The position numbers and the translations under genes were made by a program. A DNA stretch of 64,000 nucleotides from Paenibacillus flagellatus (GTDB lineage: Bacteria > Bacillota > Bacilli > Paenibacillales > NBRC-103111), in the NCBI RefSeq assembly GCF_003217775.1, contig NZ_QJVJ01000004.1, positions 372,001 to 436,000 of the forward strand, read 5' to 3'. This document shows, in pieces, positions 8,920 to 17,386 of this stretch (the first letter of the stretch is position 1; each line of letters starts with the position of its first letter). Under the pieces are notes generated by a model, which worked only from the letters and a program-made list of their open reading frames with translations, was not told the DNA's origin and made no database searches.

Positions 8920-8950
8920 CGACTCCTGAAAGGAAGGGAGTCGCCTTTTT
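8920..8950 (+). terminator. Intrinsic-terminator-like hairpin in a gene-free gap
   Basis: CGACTCC (8920-8926) pairs with GGAGTCG (8937-8943), and T5 follows at 8946-8950. The 328-base gap 8716-9043 holds this hairpin, the hairpin behind the GH3 gene and the terminator of the DUF1080 gene. It also holds an ATG at 8881 with an AAGGAG site eight bases upstream. I see no convincing gene there. Confidence 0.5.
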
Positions 8951-8994
8951 CCGTTTGTAACGGATCCCAGCCCCGCTATGTACGGAAATCATCA

Positions 8995-9022
8995 AGAGGC
9001 GCGATTCGCGAACCGCGCCTCT
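8995..9022 (-). terminator. Terminator of the DUF1080 gene
   Basis: AGAGGCGCG (8995-9003) and CGCGCCTCT (9014-9022) form a perfect 9-bp stem 22 bases past the stop of the leftward gene. In the leftward direction the stem is followed by TTGATGATTT. Confidence 0.6.
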
Positions 9023-9043
9023 CCCCCTATACGTCGGCTTATG

Positions 9044-9667
9044 CTACCGCTCCGCGACCTTCACGTTGCGGAATTCGATGTAGCCCCCATGGTCCTGCAG
9101 GCCGATATGCCCTCTCCTCGGCCGATCGCGCCAGGCGTACTTGAACTTGTTGGCCGTCCCGTCCGGGTTCCGGCCGGGCTCCGTCCAGCGGTCGATGTCC
9201 GCCTCGACGACGACGGTTCCGTTCAGCGTCAGCCGGACGAGGCTGCCGTCGCATTCGACCGTCGCCTCGTTCCATTCGCCGGCCGGCCGAACCGCGTTCA
9301 CGGACGGAGCGACGAGATCGTACAAGGCGCCCGAGCTGTTTTTGGCCATCTCGGTTTGGTCGTACGTGTCCCAAATTTGCATCTCCAAGCCGGTATGGAC
9401 CGGGTCCGCCAAATCGGTCCACCGGAAAAAGATGCCGCTGTTCGTCTTCGGCGCCGTCCGGTATTCCAGACGCAGGACAAAATTTTCGAACGTGCCGGTC
9501 GTATGCAAGTACCCGTCGCTTTCGCCCTTGCACACCAGCAGTCCGTCACGGACGAGCCATCCTTCGGGGTGCTTGGTCGCGGCCCAGCCGTTCAGCGTGC
9601 TTCCGTCGAACAACAGCCGAAACCCATGCCGACGCTCTTCCTCCGTCAAAACGTTAAGTCCGTTCAT
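9044..9667 (-). CDS. DUF1080 protein, 3-keto-disaccharide hydrolase-like
   Basis: The 207-residue protein is one complete DUF1080 beta-sandwich domain: GFRLLFDGSTLNGW at the start, SGIFFRW in the middle and a GHIGLQDHGG strand near the end. Members of this family cleave 3-keto-glucosides or resemble concanavalin-like glucanases. There is no signal peptide, so it is presumably cytoplasmic. ATG 9667 follows GGGAGG at seven bases. It sits alone between the GH3 gene and the DUF1854/ABC genes and fits the general saccharide-degrading theme. The hydrolase role is a family-based inference. Confidence 0.85.
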   Translation of the reverse strand: MNGLNVLTEEERRHGFRLLFDGSTLNGWAATKHPEGWLVRDGLLVCKGESDGYLHTTGTFENFVLRLEYRTAPKTNSGIFFRWTDLADPVHTGLEMQIWDTYDQTEMAKNSSGALYDLVAPSVNAVRPAGEWNEATVECDGSLVRLTLNGTVVVEADIDRWTEPGRNPDGTANKFKYAWRDRPRRGHIGLQDHGGYIEFRNVKVAER

Positions 9668-9730
9668 CGTCGAACCTCCCTTTTCCCGCTTCCAGCGGAA
9701 CTTTGCTATGGCGCCGATGGCGGTACGCGA

Positions 9731-10303
9731 TCAGACGACCCGCAGCAGCTGCTTCCGGCTGCCCGGATCGAGCGCGTCCATGTCGGCGATTTCGCACCGG
9801 TTGCCGTCCATATCGGACAGTAGCAGCCGCTTCTCCCCGACCTGCTGGATATGCTCGTGCAAATTGCGCATCGACAGCTTGATCGGGCCGAGCGTCGTCT
9901 CGAGCTCCCATACCCACATGCTCGGAAACTGCTTGATTTTGTCGATGCGGATGACGCGCGGGACGAGGTAGCGGAGGCGAAGCTCCTTTCGCGCTTCCTC
10001 CGCGCTGTCCGGCTCGAGATCGGCCAGCCTCTCGACGATGCCGATCTCCTCGCCCTTCCCGTTCCTTACCGAGATGTAGTGCTCCTGCCGGGACAGCGGA
10101 AACGTCCGGTACAGCAGCACTTCCTCGTGCCGTTCTCCCGCATGGTCCATTTCCAGCAGCCCGCCTGCGCCCCGGCGAAACCGGACGTCCGCCGGGTCCA
10201 GCAGCCGGATTTCGTACGGCGAATCCGCCTCCGGCGCCGTAGCCTCGTCCGCAGCCGAGCGCGCTTCCGCCGGCTTGACCGGCAAGCTCGTATCCGTCTC
10301 CAT
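9731..10303 (-). CDS. DUF1854 domain protein, probable partner of the adjacent ABC exporter
   Basis: The 190-residue protein has a variable N-terminus of about 35 residues and then a full DUF1854 domain (YEIRLLDPADVRFRRG through LLLSDMDGNRCEIADMDALD). Proteins with this domain are typically encoded beside an ABC exporter and, in some proteobacteria, near cyanophycin genes; the biochemical role is unknown. ATG 10303 lies one base after the stop of the ABC gene and is preceded by a G-rich site (GGGGGGTG), so translation is coupled. The frame is open further upstream, but those codons overlap the exporter gene. Confidence 0.8.
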   Translation of the reverse strand: METDTSLPVKPAEARSAADEATAPEADSPYEIRLLDPADVRFRRGAGGLLEMDHAGERHEEVLLYRTFPLSRQEHYISVRNGKGEEIGIVERLADLEPDSAEEARKELRLRYLVPRVIRIDKIKQFPSMWVWELETTLGPIKLSMRNLHEHIQQVGEKRLLLSDMDGNRCEIADMDALDPGSRKQLLRVV

Positions 10304-10304
10304 A

Positions 10305-12500
10305 TCAGCTCTGCACCCCCCGGATTTTGGAAATTTCCTTTTGCGCCTCGACGAGCTTGAAGTAGACGCCTTTCTTCTCCAGCAGCTCCTCGTGCGTGCC
10401 GGTTTCGGCGATGCCGCCCTTATCGAGCACAACGAGCCGGTCCGCCTCGCGAAGGGTGGACAATCGGTGCGCGATGGCGAACGTCGTCCGGCCTTTCACG
10501 AGTCGGGCGATCGCCTCCTGGATTTGGCGCTCCGTCTCGGTGTCGACCGAGGCCGTCGCTTCGTCCAAAATGAGGATGCGCGGATCGTGCACGATGGCGC
10601 GCGCGATCGCGATCCGCTGCTTCTCCCCGCCGGACAGCCGGTGCCCCCGCTCCCCGACCCGCGTATCGTAGCCGTCCGGCATCCGCACGATGAAATCGTG
10701 GGCGTTCGCGATTTTGGCCGCGCGCATAATGTCGAGCGGCGTGGCGTCCGGCTTCGAGTACGCGATGTTTTCCGCGACGGTGCCGTCGAACAGGAACGTC
10801 TCCTGCAGCACGACGCCGATCTGCTTGCGCAAATCTTCCTGATCGATGCGGCGCAGGTCGATGCCGTCCACCGTAATCGAGCCTTGATCCGGGTCGTAAA
10901 ACCGGCATATCATGTTGATCATCGTCGACTTCCCGGCGCCGGAATGGCCGACGAGGCCGATCATCTCTCCGGGCTCGACGCTCAGGCTGACGTTTTTAAG
11001 CACCGGATGATGCTTCTCGTAGCCGTACGTCACGTTGTTCAGCTCGACCCGCCCGGCCACGCGGGGAATCGAGACGGCGTCGGTGGCGGTCGGCACCTCG
11101 GATTGCGTATCCATAATTTCGAAGACGCGATCGGCCGCGGCGAGCGCGCGACTCGTCCAGTTCATCGCCTGGCTGAACCATTGCAGCGGCCCGAAAAACA
11201 TGCCCAAATACGCCGTAAACGCTACCAACGTGCCGAGCGACAATTCGTCGCGGATGACGCCCCAGCCGCCGAAATACCAGACGAGCAGCGCGCCGGACGT
11301 CGTAATGAGCGCGAAGAACGGAAAGACGCCCTGCCAAATGCCCTCCATCTTGATCGTCTCGTGGACGAGCGTCCCGTTGGCGTCCCGGTACCGGTCCTTC
11401 TCCGCAAACTCCTGTCCGAACGCCTTCACGACGCGAATGCCCTGCAGGGCGTCCCCGACGAGCATGTTGATCCGGTTGACCGCCCGCCATTGGCGGTACC
11501 ACAAGTTGCGGATCGACGGCCATATCGTGACGGACGCGATCAGGATGAGCGGCGTCGGCAGCAGCGCCAGCAGCGTCAGCTTCCAGCTCAGGCTCGCCAT
11601 CATGCTGATGATCGCCGCGAGCATGAGCACTTGGCCGGATATCCAGACGACCCCGTCGGTCAAAAACTGCCGCATCGCCTCCGAGTCGCTGTTGATCCGG
11701 CCGATGAACTGGGACGTCTGCCGCCGGTCGAAGAAGCTGAGCGACAAGCCCATAAGCGACTGGTACGTGTCTTTGCGGATGTCGCCCATCAGCTTGCTGC
11801 CGACCCATACGCCGATATAGCCGCGCAGCGTCTGCATGACCGACAGCATGACGCGCGCCCCGGCCAACCCGACGACGAGCCAGAGCAGCGCGTGCCCGAC
11901 CGATTTCGGCTGGATGACGTCGTCGACGATCACCTTCGTCAAGTAGGGCGGCACGAGCTCCATCAAGGTGGCGAGCATGAGCAGGAGCGCCGCCGCGATC
12001 ATATGCTTCTTGTACGGCTTCGCGTAGCCGAGCAGACGGACGATGACCTTGCCTTTGTCCATGCACGTCGGGCATACGTTCGTCCCTTCCGGCAGCCGGC
12101 TTCGGCACGTCGGGCACGTCTTCGGCTCGTCTTTGGCGGACGGGACGGGCGGCTCCTCGTCCTTCAGCACCGCCTGGATCATCTTGACGGCGAAGCCCAT
12201 CTTGCCGTTCAGCGCGGACGTGTACCGGGCGAGCGCGACCGGGCCGCCATCGGTGTCCGCGACCAGAACGCCGCCGCCGACCGAGGAAACGATGCGCGCG
12301 TCCTTCACCGCATCGATGGCGATTTCCCGGATCGCGCTCCCGTCCGTCCCCTCCGTCTCGATCCGGTCCGCAAACACGCGGATCGTCCCTTTCGCCGGCC
12401 TTCCGTCCGGACCGATGTCGTAATCGACGGTCCATAACGGCTCCGTCCGCCTTTCCCGGACCTTCGGCCCGTCTTCCAATTGTCGTTCGGTTACGCTCAA
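10305..12500 (-). CDS. ABC exporter with extra N-terminal domain and zinc ribbon (DUF1854-associated type)
   Basis: This half-transporter of about 731 residues has, in order, an N-terminal beta-rich domain of about 110 residues, a zinc ribbon with two CPTC knuckles (about 128-150), a six-helix type-I exporter membrane domain (about 160-470) and an ATPase domain. The ATPase has Walker A GHSGAGKST, signature LSGGEKQ, Walker B ILILDEA and the H-loop in AIAHRLS. The real start is TTG 12500, with AAGGAGG seven bases upstream; the TTG at 12554 lies in a -10-like region (TGGTATACA) and is rejected. The substrate is unknown. It is coupled to the DUF1854 gene and lies 84 bases after cobB. Confidence 0.88.
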   Translation of the reverse strand: MSVTERQLEDGPKVRERRTEPLWTVDYDIGPDGRPAKGTIRVFADRIETEGTDGSAIREIAIDAVKDARIVSSVGGGVLVADTDGGPVALARYTSALNGKMGFAVKMIQAVLKDEEPPVPSAKDEPKTCPTCRSRLPEGTNVCPTCMDKGKVIVRLLGYAKPYKKHMIAAALLLMLATLMELVPPYLTKVIVDDVIQPKSVGHALLWLVVGLAGARVMLSVMQTLRGYIGVWVGSKLMGDIRKDTYQSLMGLSLSFFDRRQTSQFIGRINSDSEAMRQFLTDGVVWISGQVLMLAAIISMMASLSWKLTLLALLPTPLILIASVTIWPSIRNLWYRQWRAVNRINMLVGDALQGIRVVKAFGQEFAEKDRYRDANGTLVHETIKMEGIWQGVFPFFALITTSGALLVWYFGGWGVIRDELSLGTLVAFTAYLGMFFGPLQWFSQAMNWTSRALAAADRVFEIMDTQSEVPTATDAVSIPRVAGRVELNNVTYGYEKHHPVLKNVSLSVEPGEMIGLVGHSGAGKSTMINMICRFYDPDQGSITVDGIDLRRIDQEDLRKQIGVVLQETFLFDGTVAENIAYSKPDATPLDIMRAAKIANAHDFIVRMPDGYDTRVGERGHRLSGGEKQRIAIARAIVHDPRILILDEATASVDTETERQIQEAIARLVKGRTTFAIAHRLSTLREADRLVVLDKGGIAETGTHEELLEKKGVYFKLVEAQKEISKIRGVQS

Positions 12501-12584
12501 GGCGTCCCCTCCTTTCCTGCGGAACAATTGTTCGCTTTCTCCATTGTATACCAAATGGTGGAAAAGAGGATACGATAAATTGAA

Positions 12585-14027
12585 CTAAATCGAAATTCTC
12601 CGATATGCCTCGCATCGCTCGACGAACCGGCGCGCCATCTCCGGATTGGACGCGAAATGAACGTGAACGTAGCCCGCAAGCACGCTTCCCCGCGCGTATC
12701 CGTCGAACGACTCTCCCCGCAGCCCCGTCGTCCGGTAGGCGTAAGGAAAATCGTCGACCGACGGCGAGACGGCGGAATAATGGAATACGTGGCCGCGAAC
12801 GGCGTCGCCACGCCCGAGCAGCAAATTCGGCTCGTTCGCGACCGCTTCCCGGTAGCCGAGAGCGGTCAGCTTGTCCTTCATCTCGAACGTCGCCGGAATG
12901 AGGCCGGCCATCGGATGCACGCGGCCTTCCCGGTCGCGGATCGATTCCGACAAGAACATATACCCGCCGCATTCGGCGTAAATGGGGAAGCCCCGTTCCG
13001 CAAGACGGCGCAAATCGGCCTTCAACGTCTCGAACCGGGACAGCGTCTCCGCGAATTCCTCGGGAAAGCCTCCGCCGATATAAAGCCCGTCCGCCTCCTC
13101 CGGCACGGTCTCCGACGCCAGCGGACTGAAGTAAACGAGCTTCGCGCCGAGCCGCTCGAGCAGCTCCAGATTGTCCCGGTAATAAAAGTGGAACGCCGCG
13201 TCGCGGGCGACGGCGATCGTCGGTCCGTTCGTCCCGGACGCCGTACCGGAGCCGCCTACCGACTCCGCGCCGCCGGCCGATGCGCCCTCGGCCCAGGCAA
13301 GCGCCCCTCCTTCGCCGGACAAGCGGACGATCGCGTCCAAATCGAAGCGCTCCTCCGCCTGGTCGGCCAGCGCCTCGAACAGCGGGACCAGCTCGCCGCG
13401 GCCGACGGCGGGCAGCAGGCCGAGATGGCGCTCGGGAATCGCGAGCCGCTCGTCGCGGCCGAGCCAGCCGACGACCGGCACGCCGCACACTTGGCCGACC
13501 GCCGCCTTGACCAGCTCGTAGTGCCCGCGTCCGCCGCATTTGTTGGCGATGACGCCGGCGATCCGGAGCCGCTCGTCCATCTTCTGGCAGCCGAGCACGG
13601 TGGCGGCGGCGCTTCGGGCGTTGCCCTGCACGTCGACGACGAGCAGGACGGGCGCGTCCAGAAGCGCCGCGACGTCCGCCGTCGAGCCGGCGTTCGAGAG
13701 CGGATCGCGGCCGTCGAACAAGCCCATGACGCCTTCGACGATCGAGAGGTCGGCGCCGGCCGAGCCTTTGGCGAACGTGCTCCGTACGGCCTCCTCTCCG
13801 CACATCCACACATCGAGGTTGCGCGATTCCCTTCCGGTGACGGCCGTATGATAAGTCGGGTCGATATAGTCCGGCCCGCACTTGAACCCTTGCACGCCCA
13901 TCTTCCTGCGATGGAGCGCCGCCATCAGCCCGAGCGTGACGGTCGTCTTGCCCGCCCCGCTTCCGACGGCCGCGACGACGATCCGGTTTCGGCTTCCGCC
14001 GTTGTTCGTGTTCGTCCGTTCGTTCAT
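12585..14027 (-). CDS. cobB: Cobyrinate a,c-diamide synthase (CobB/CbiA)
   Basis: This 480-residue enzyme performs ATP- and glutamine-dependent amidation of the a- and c-side chains of cobyrinate in cobalamin synthesis. The N-terminal dethiobiotin-synthetase-like ATPase domain shows GSGAGKTTVTLGL and the substrate motif CGPDYIDPTYH. The C-terminal class-I glutamine amidotransferase domain has its nucleophile in YAECGGYMFL. ATG 14027 follows GAGGAGA. No other cobalamin gene and no cobalamin-riboswitch consensus is visible, so the gene is isolated here; the rest of the pathway may be elsewhere, or the enzyme may work on a related substrate. The length is normal for the family. Confidence 0.92.
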   Translation of the reverse strand: MNERTNTNNGGSRNRIVVAAVGSGAGKTTVTLGLMAALHRRKMGVQGFKCGPDYIDPTYHTAVTGRESRNLDVWMCGEEAVRSTFAKGSAGADLSIVEGVMGLFDGRDPLSNAGSTADVAALLDAPVLLVVDVQGNARSAAATVLGCQKMDERLRIAGVIANKCGGRGHYELVKAAVGQVCGVPVVGWLGRDERLAIPERHLGLLPAVGRGELVPLFEALADQAEERFDLDAIVRLSGEGGALAWAEGASAGGAESVGGSGTASGTNGPTIAVARDAAFHFYYRDNLELLERLGAKLVYFSPLASETVPEEADGLYIGGGFPEEFAETLSRFETLKADLRRLAERGFPIYAECGGYMFLSESIRDREGRVHPMAGLIPATFEMKDKLTALGYREAVANEPNLLLGRGDAVRGHVFHYSAVSPSVDDFPYAYRTTGLRGESFDGYARGSVLAGYVHVHFASNPEMARRFVERCEAYRRISI

Positions 14028-14068
14028 TCGATCTCTCCTCGGTTCATCGTGTACTGCTTTCGGGAGGT

Positions 14069-14097
14069 AGTATAAGCGAAGGGCGATGCCGCGTCCA
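14069..14097 (-). promoter_or_regulatory. Probable promoter of cobB
   Basis: Read leftward: TGGACG (14097-14092), 17 bases, TATACT (14074-14069), about 40 bases before the cobB start. Confidence 0.45.
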
Positions 14098-14234
14098 TCA
14101 TTTTCCGTATCGCCGAATAAAGGGGGTCTTTGCCGGTTTCCGCCCGCCGGCCGACTGGAAACGATTTCCTTGTCAAATTTTCATAAATGAAATTGCTGGC
14201 GGACAAGGGTACAATTGCTTCAGGAGGGGATGAA

Positions 14235-15113
14235 ATGAAGAAGAGGATGATTAGTCTAATTTCCGCGGCGGCCATTACGCTTACGATGTCCACGAGCGCA
14301 TGGGCTTCGCCCGGTACGGTAGAACGATCGGTAAACCTTCGTTCGGCACCATCCACCGACAGCAGCGTGTACCAGACGTTGAAGCCCGGTACCGCGGTCG
14401 ACATCATCAGTCAGGTGAACTCGTATTGGTACAAAATATCGGTCGGCGGCAAAGTCGGCTACGCATCAACCGATTACATAAGCGGCTCCGCTTCCTCGGG
14501 CGGAACGACCGCCACGATCGAGCGAGGAGTCAACTTCCGGTCCGCGCCTTCCACCGACAGCCGCGTGTATCGGCTGTTGAAGGCCGGTACGCAGGTGCAA
14601 GTGCTGGAGAAGGTGAACAGCTACTGGCTCCATATTTCCGTAGACGGTCAAACCGGCTACGTCTCCACCGACTACGTCAGCGGCGGATCTTCGCCCGCTC
14701 CGGCTCCGAATCCGTCGCCGTCGGTTCCGTCTTCGGCGAAAGCCGACCGGATCATCGCCCACGCCCAAGCGCTGATCGGCAAGGTCCGCTACGATTTCGG
14801 CGTGAACCGCCCGACGTCCGTCATGGACTGCTCCGCGTTCACGAAGTACGTGTTCGGGTTGGAGGGCGTCTCGATGAAATGGGGTACCCGCTTCCAAAAA
14901 GACATGGGCAGCTTCGTATCGAAGAGCAGCCTGCAGAAGGGCGATCTCGTCTTTTTCTGGACAGGCACAAGGGGCGTCATCAGCCATGTCGGCATCTATA
15001 TGGGCAACGGCCAGTTTATCCACAACAGCCCGTCGTTCGACGGCGTGGGCACTTCGTCGCTGAACTCGGGATATTGGGAAGATCATTACGTTACGGCGCG
15101 CCGCGTGCTGTAA
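14235..15113 (+). CDS. Secreted SH3b-SH3b-NlpC/P60 peptidoglycan hydrolase
   Basis: This 292-residue protein has a signal peptide (MKKRMISLISAAAITLTMST, cut near AWA-SPG). Two bacterial SH3 domains (about 27-80 and 95-148) share the phrase RSAPSTDS. A Pro-rich linker and a C-terminal NlpC/P60 cysteine peptidase follow. The catalytic residues are Cys in MDCSAF, His in ISHVGIY and His in FIHNS. It should cleave peptide stems of peptidoglycan outside the cell, as LytF/CwlS-type enzymes do. The start is ATG 14235 with AGGAGG seven bases upstream. A TACAAT box (14210-14215) lies upstream, and a strong terminator follows the gene. Confidence 0.93.
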   Translation: MKKRMISLISAAAITLTMSTSAWASPGTVERSVNLRSAPSTDSSVYQTLKPGTAVDIISQVNSYWYKISVGGKVGYASTDYISGSASSGGTTATIERGVNFRSAPSTDSRVYRLLKAGTQVQVLEKVNSYWLHISVDGQTGYVSTDYVSGGSSPAPAPNPSPSVPSSAKADRIIAHAQALIGKVRYDFGVNRPTSVMDCSAFTKYVFGLEGVSMKWGTRFQKDMGSFVSKSSLQKGDLVFFWTGTRGVISHVGIYMGNGQFIHNSPSFDGVGTSSLNSGYWEDHYVTARRVL

Positions 15114-15148
15114 CGCCGTACACCCGCACGCTTTGTTCGAATTCGCCA

Positions 15149-15187
15149 AACGTCCGGCGCGCAGCCTTGCGCGTCGGGCGTTTTTTT
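15149..15187 (+). terminator. Intrinsic terminator of the NlpC/P60 gene
   Basis: A 14-bp stem (15149-15162 with 15169-15182, two G-T pairs) with a 6-base loop runs into T7 (15181-15187). Confidence 0.9.
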
Positions 15188-15274
15188 CATGCGCGAGCGG
15201 CCTCGGGGAGCCAAGCCACGTCCGGCTATTCACACGCGGGCCGTCCAGCCCGCCGGTCGCCTCGACCACCCGGA

Positions 15275-15305
15275 TTGCCATTCGCCGCCCCGTCTGTGCT
15301 ACAAT
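15275..15305 (+). promoter_or_regulatory. Extended -10 promoter of the GntR-family gene
   Basis: TGC-TACAAT (15297-15305) is an extended -10. TTGCCA at 15275-15280 is a -35-like box at a long 19-base spacing. Confidence 0.5.
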
Positions 15306-15342
15306 ATGGAATGACTTGTTTTGTCGGATGGAGGACACTCGC

Positions 15343-16062
15343 ATGGAAGTTACCCGTATCGCCGCTCGCAAAATCTATGAAGAAATCGCCGAGCAAATCA
15401 AGGAGCAGATCGTCGGCGGCAAGCTGCCGCCCGGTCATAAGCTTCCGTCGACGCGCGAGCTGACCGAGCGATATCAGGTCGGCCGATCGACGATGCGCGA
15501 GGCGCTCAGCATGCTGAAGGCGATGGGCTTGATCGAAATCCGCCAAGGGGAAGGCTGCTTCGTCCGCAGCGTCGACGAGCTGGAGATGGCGGTGCCCCGG
15601 TTCGAGCATCTGTTCACGAGCATGGAGGCGGTCGTCGAGCTGCTCGAGGCGCGCATCTCGCTCGAGGTGGCGAACGCGGGGCTCGCCGCGGCGAAACGGA
15701 CCGACGATGACGTCGCCGCGCTCGAGAGCGTCCTGTCGGACATGGACAGCGAGCTCGGCACCGAGACGGTCGGCGAGAAGCAGGACATGCGGTTTCATAT
15801 GACGCTGGCGCAAGCGACGCACAATTCGATCATGGTGAAGCTGCTCGAGACGATATCCGCCCAGGTCGAGCTGACGATCCGGGAGACGCGCCGGGTGCGG
15901 CTGTACGCGAACAAGGAGATCGCCCGCCAGCTGTGGCACGAGCATAAGGCGATCGCCGACGCGGTGGCGGCGCGCGACCCGGAGCGCGCCCAAGAGGCGA
16001 TGCGCCACCACCTGAAGCTGGTCGAGAACGAGATCATGGCCGCGCTCAAGCGGAACGGCTGA
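15343..16062 (+). CDS. FadR-type GntR transcriptional regulator, LutR-like
   Basis: The 239-residue regulator has an N-terminal GntR winged helix (KLPSTRELTERYQVGRSTMR, about 30-65) and a C-terminal FCD ligand domain of helices. His residues in MRFHMTL, LWHEHKA and MRHHLKL are suited to metal and carboxylate binding. FCD regulators answer to small organic acids. Size and position near lutABC match LutR of Bacillus, which represses the L-lactate operon, but a hydroxyacid dehydrogenase gene lies between them. ATG 15343 is chosen because GGAGG stands eight bases upstream; the frame is open much further up, through a terminator. Confidence 0.88.
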   Translation: MEVTRIAARKIYEEIAEQIKEQIVGGKLPPGHKLPSTRELTERYQVGRSTMREALSMLKAMGLIEIRQGEGCFVRSVDELEMAVPRFEHLFTSMEAVVELLEARISLEVANAGLAAAKRTDDDVAALESVLSDMDSELGTETVGEKQDMRFHMTLAQATHNSIMVKLLETISAQVELTIRETRRVRLYANKEIARQLWHEHKAIADAVAARDPERAQEAMRHHLKLVENEIMAALKRNG

Positions 16063-16133
16063 TGCGGCGGACGAAGCTTCTTCCTTCCGCGTCGCGGCCG
16101 CCGGCGCAGGAGTACGGCATAGGCCCGCACCCC

Positions 16134-16171
16134 AAAAAAACGGAACCGCTCCAGCCGCGGTTCCGTTTTTT
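16134..16171. terminator. Bidirectional terminator
   Basis: A7CGGAACCGC (16134-16149) pairs with GCGGTTCCGT6 (16157-16171): a 15-bp perfect stem with a 7-base loop, with A- and T-runs on both sides. It serves the convergent GntR and dehydrogenase genes. Confidence 0.92.
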
Positions 16172-16211
16172 GCGTTTGCGTATGCGGACCAAGCGCCTGC
16201 CCTCGAGAGCG

Positions 16212-17171
16212 TCAACGGTTGACGACGTTGACCGGCGCACCGGCCACAAACGCGGCTACGTTGCCGACGGCCGTATCCATGAGCCGCCGCCTCGCCTCCA
16301 GCGTCGCCCATGCGATATGCGGCGTCACGAGGCAGTTCGGCGCCGCGAGCAGCGGGTTGTCCGCCTCCGGCGGCTCCTTGGACAGCACGTCGACGCCCGC
16401 CCCCGCGATCGTGCCCGCTTCGAGCGCCTCGGCCAGATCGCGCTCCGCGATCAAGCCGCCGCGCGACGTGTTGATCAGAAACGCGGTCCGCTTCATCAGC
16501 GCCAGCGTCCGGGCGTTGACGAGCCGCTCCGTCGCCGGCGTAAGCGGACAGTGCAGGCTGACGACGTCCGCCGCCGCGAAAACCTCGTCGTTGGAAGCCA
16601 TCCTCACGCGTTCCAGGCCGGCGACGGTCTTCGGCCGGGTCGCGGAGGCGATCACGTCCATGCCGAACGCCTGCGCGATTCGCGCCACTTGCTGGCCGAT
16701 CGCACCGAAGCCGATAATGCCCATCGTTTTCCCGGCAAGCTCGGTAAGCGGCGCGCGCGTGAAGCAGAAGTCGGGGCTGCCCGCCCATTCCCCCGAACGG
16801 GCCGCGTCGCTGTGCAGGCGCACGTGCTGGCACAGCTCGAGCAGCAAGGCGAAGACGAGCTGCGCGACCGAATGCGTGCTGTAATCCGGCACGTTCGCGA
16901 CGGGAATGCCCCGCTCCGCCGCGGCCGCGATGTCGACGACGTTATAGCCCGTCGCCAGCACGCCGATAAAGCGCAAGTCGGGAAGCGCTTCGATCGTTTC
17001 CTTCGTAATCGGCGTCTTGTTCGTCAGCACGACGTGCGCGCCGGACGCCCGCCCGACGATATCGCCCGCTGACGTGCGATCGTAGACGACGACGCTGCCC
17101 AGCGCCTCTAGCCCGTCCCAGCTCAAGTCGCCCGGATTGAGCGTGAAGCCGTCCAATACGACGATGTTCAT
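16212..17171 (-). CDS. D-2-hydroxyacid dehydrogenase (NAD-dependent)
   Basis: This 319-residue enzyme has the two-domain fold of glycerate/hydroxypyruvate/D-lactate-type dehydrogenases. The NAD-binding loop is GIIGFGAIGQQVARIAQAFG. The catalytic triad is Arg in NTSRGGLI, Glu in SKEPPEAD and His in TPHIAWAT. It interconverts 2-oxoacids and D-2-hydroxyacids; the length fits glyoxylate/hydroxypyruvate reductases. ATG 17171 has GGAGAGG upstream. Its place between a LutR-like regulator and lutABC suggests that it handles 2-hydroxy acids linked to lactate metabolism, but the substrate is an inference. Confidence 0.9.
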   Translation of the reverse strand: MNIVVLDGFTLNPGDLSWDGLEALGSVVVYDRTSAGDIVGRASGAHVVLTNKTPITKETIEALPDLRFIGVLATGYNVVDIAAAAERGIPVANVPDYSTHSVAQLVFALLLELCQHVRLHSDAARSGEWAGSPDFCFTRAPLTELAGKTMGIIGFGAIGQQVARIAQAFGMDVIASATRPKTVAGLERVRMASNDEVFAAADVVSLHCPLTPATERLVNARTLALMKRTAFLINTSRGGLIAERDLAEALEAGTIAGAGVDVLSKEPPEADNPLLAAPNCLVTPHIAWATLEARRRLMDTAVGNVAAFVAGAPVNVVNR

Positions 17172-17315
17172 CGTTCAGTTCCTCTCCTTCGAATCGAAAT
17201 AAGCCGCTGTCTCCGTCCGGAGGACGCGGGCGGCGTGACGGCGCCGCAAGGCGCTTTCGTCATACTCTACCACAATGTGCGGCCGAAAAAAAACCTTTTC
17301 ATTTCTCCACATGTC

Positions 17316-17338
17316 TGATAACCTGATAATAGGATAAC
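17316..17338. promoter_or_regulatory. Three 7-base near-repeats every 8 bp in front of lutA
   Basis: TGATAAC (17316-17322), TGATAAT (17324-17330) and GGATAAC (17332-17338) are phased at 8 bp and lie 49-71 bases before lutA. GATAAT could act as a -10. The array may be the promoter/operator of lutABC; no dyad typical of FadR-type operators is obvious. Confidence 0.4.
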
Positions 17339-17386
17339 AAACCCATGTTCAACGAAAAACATTCGCGAAAAGGGTGGACATCGACG

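Noticed and set aside
10996-13881. 961-codon leftward open frame over the exporter and cobB genes
   Set aside because: It overlaps two well-supported genes in another frame; the composition (Arg/Ala/Gly) is that of a shadow frame.
14028-14234. Cobalamin riboswitch upstream of cobB
   Set aside because: I could not find the B12-box type conserved sequence or pairing by eye; an ordinary promoter fits.
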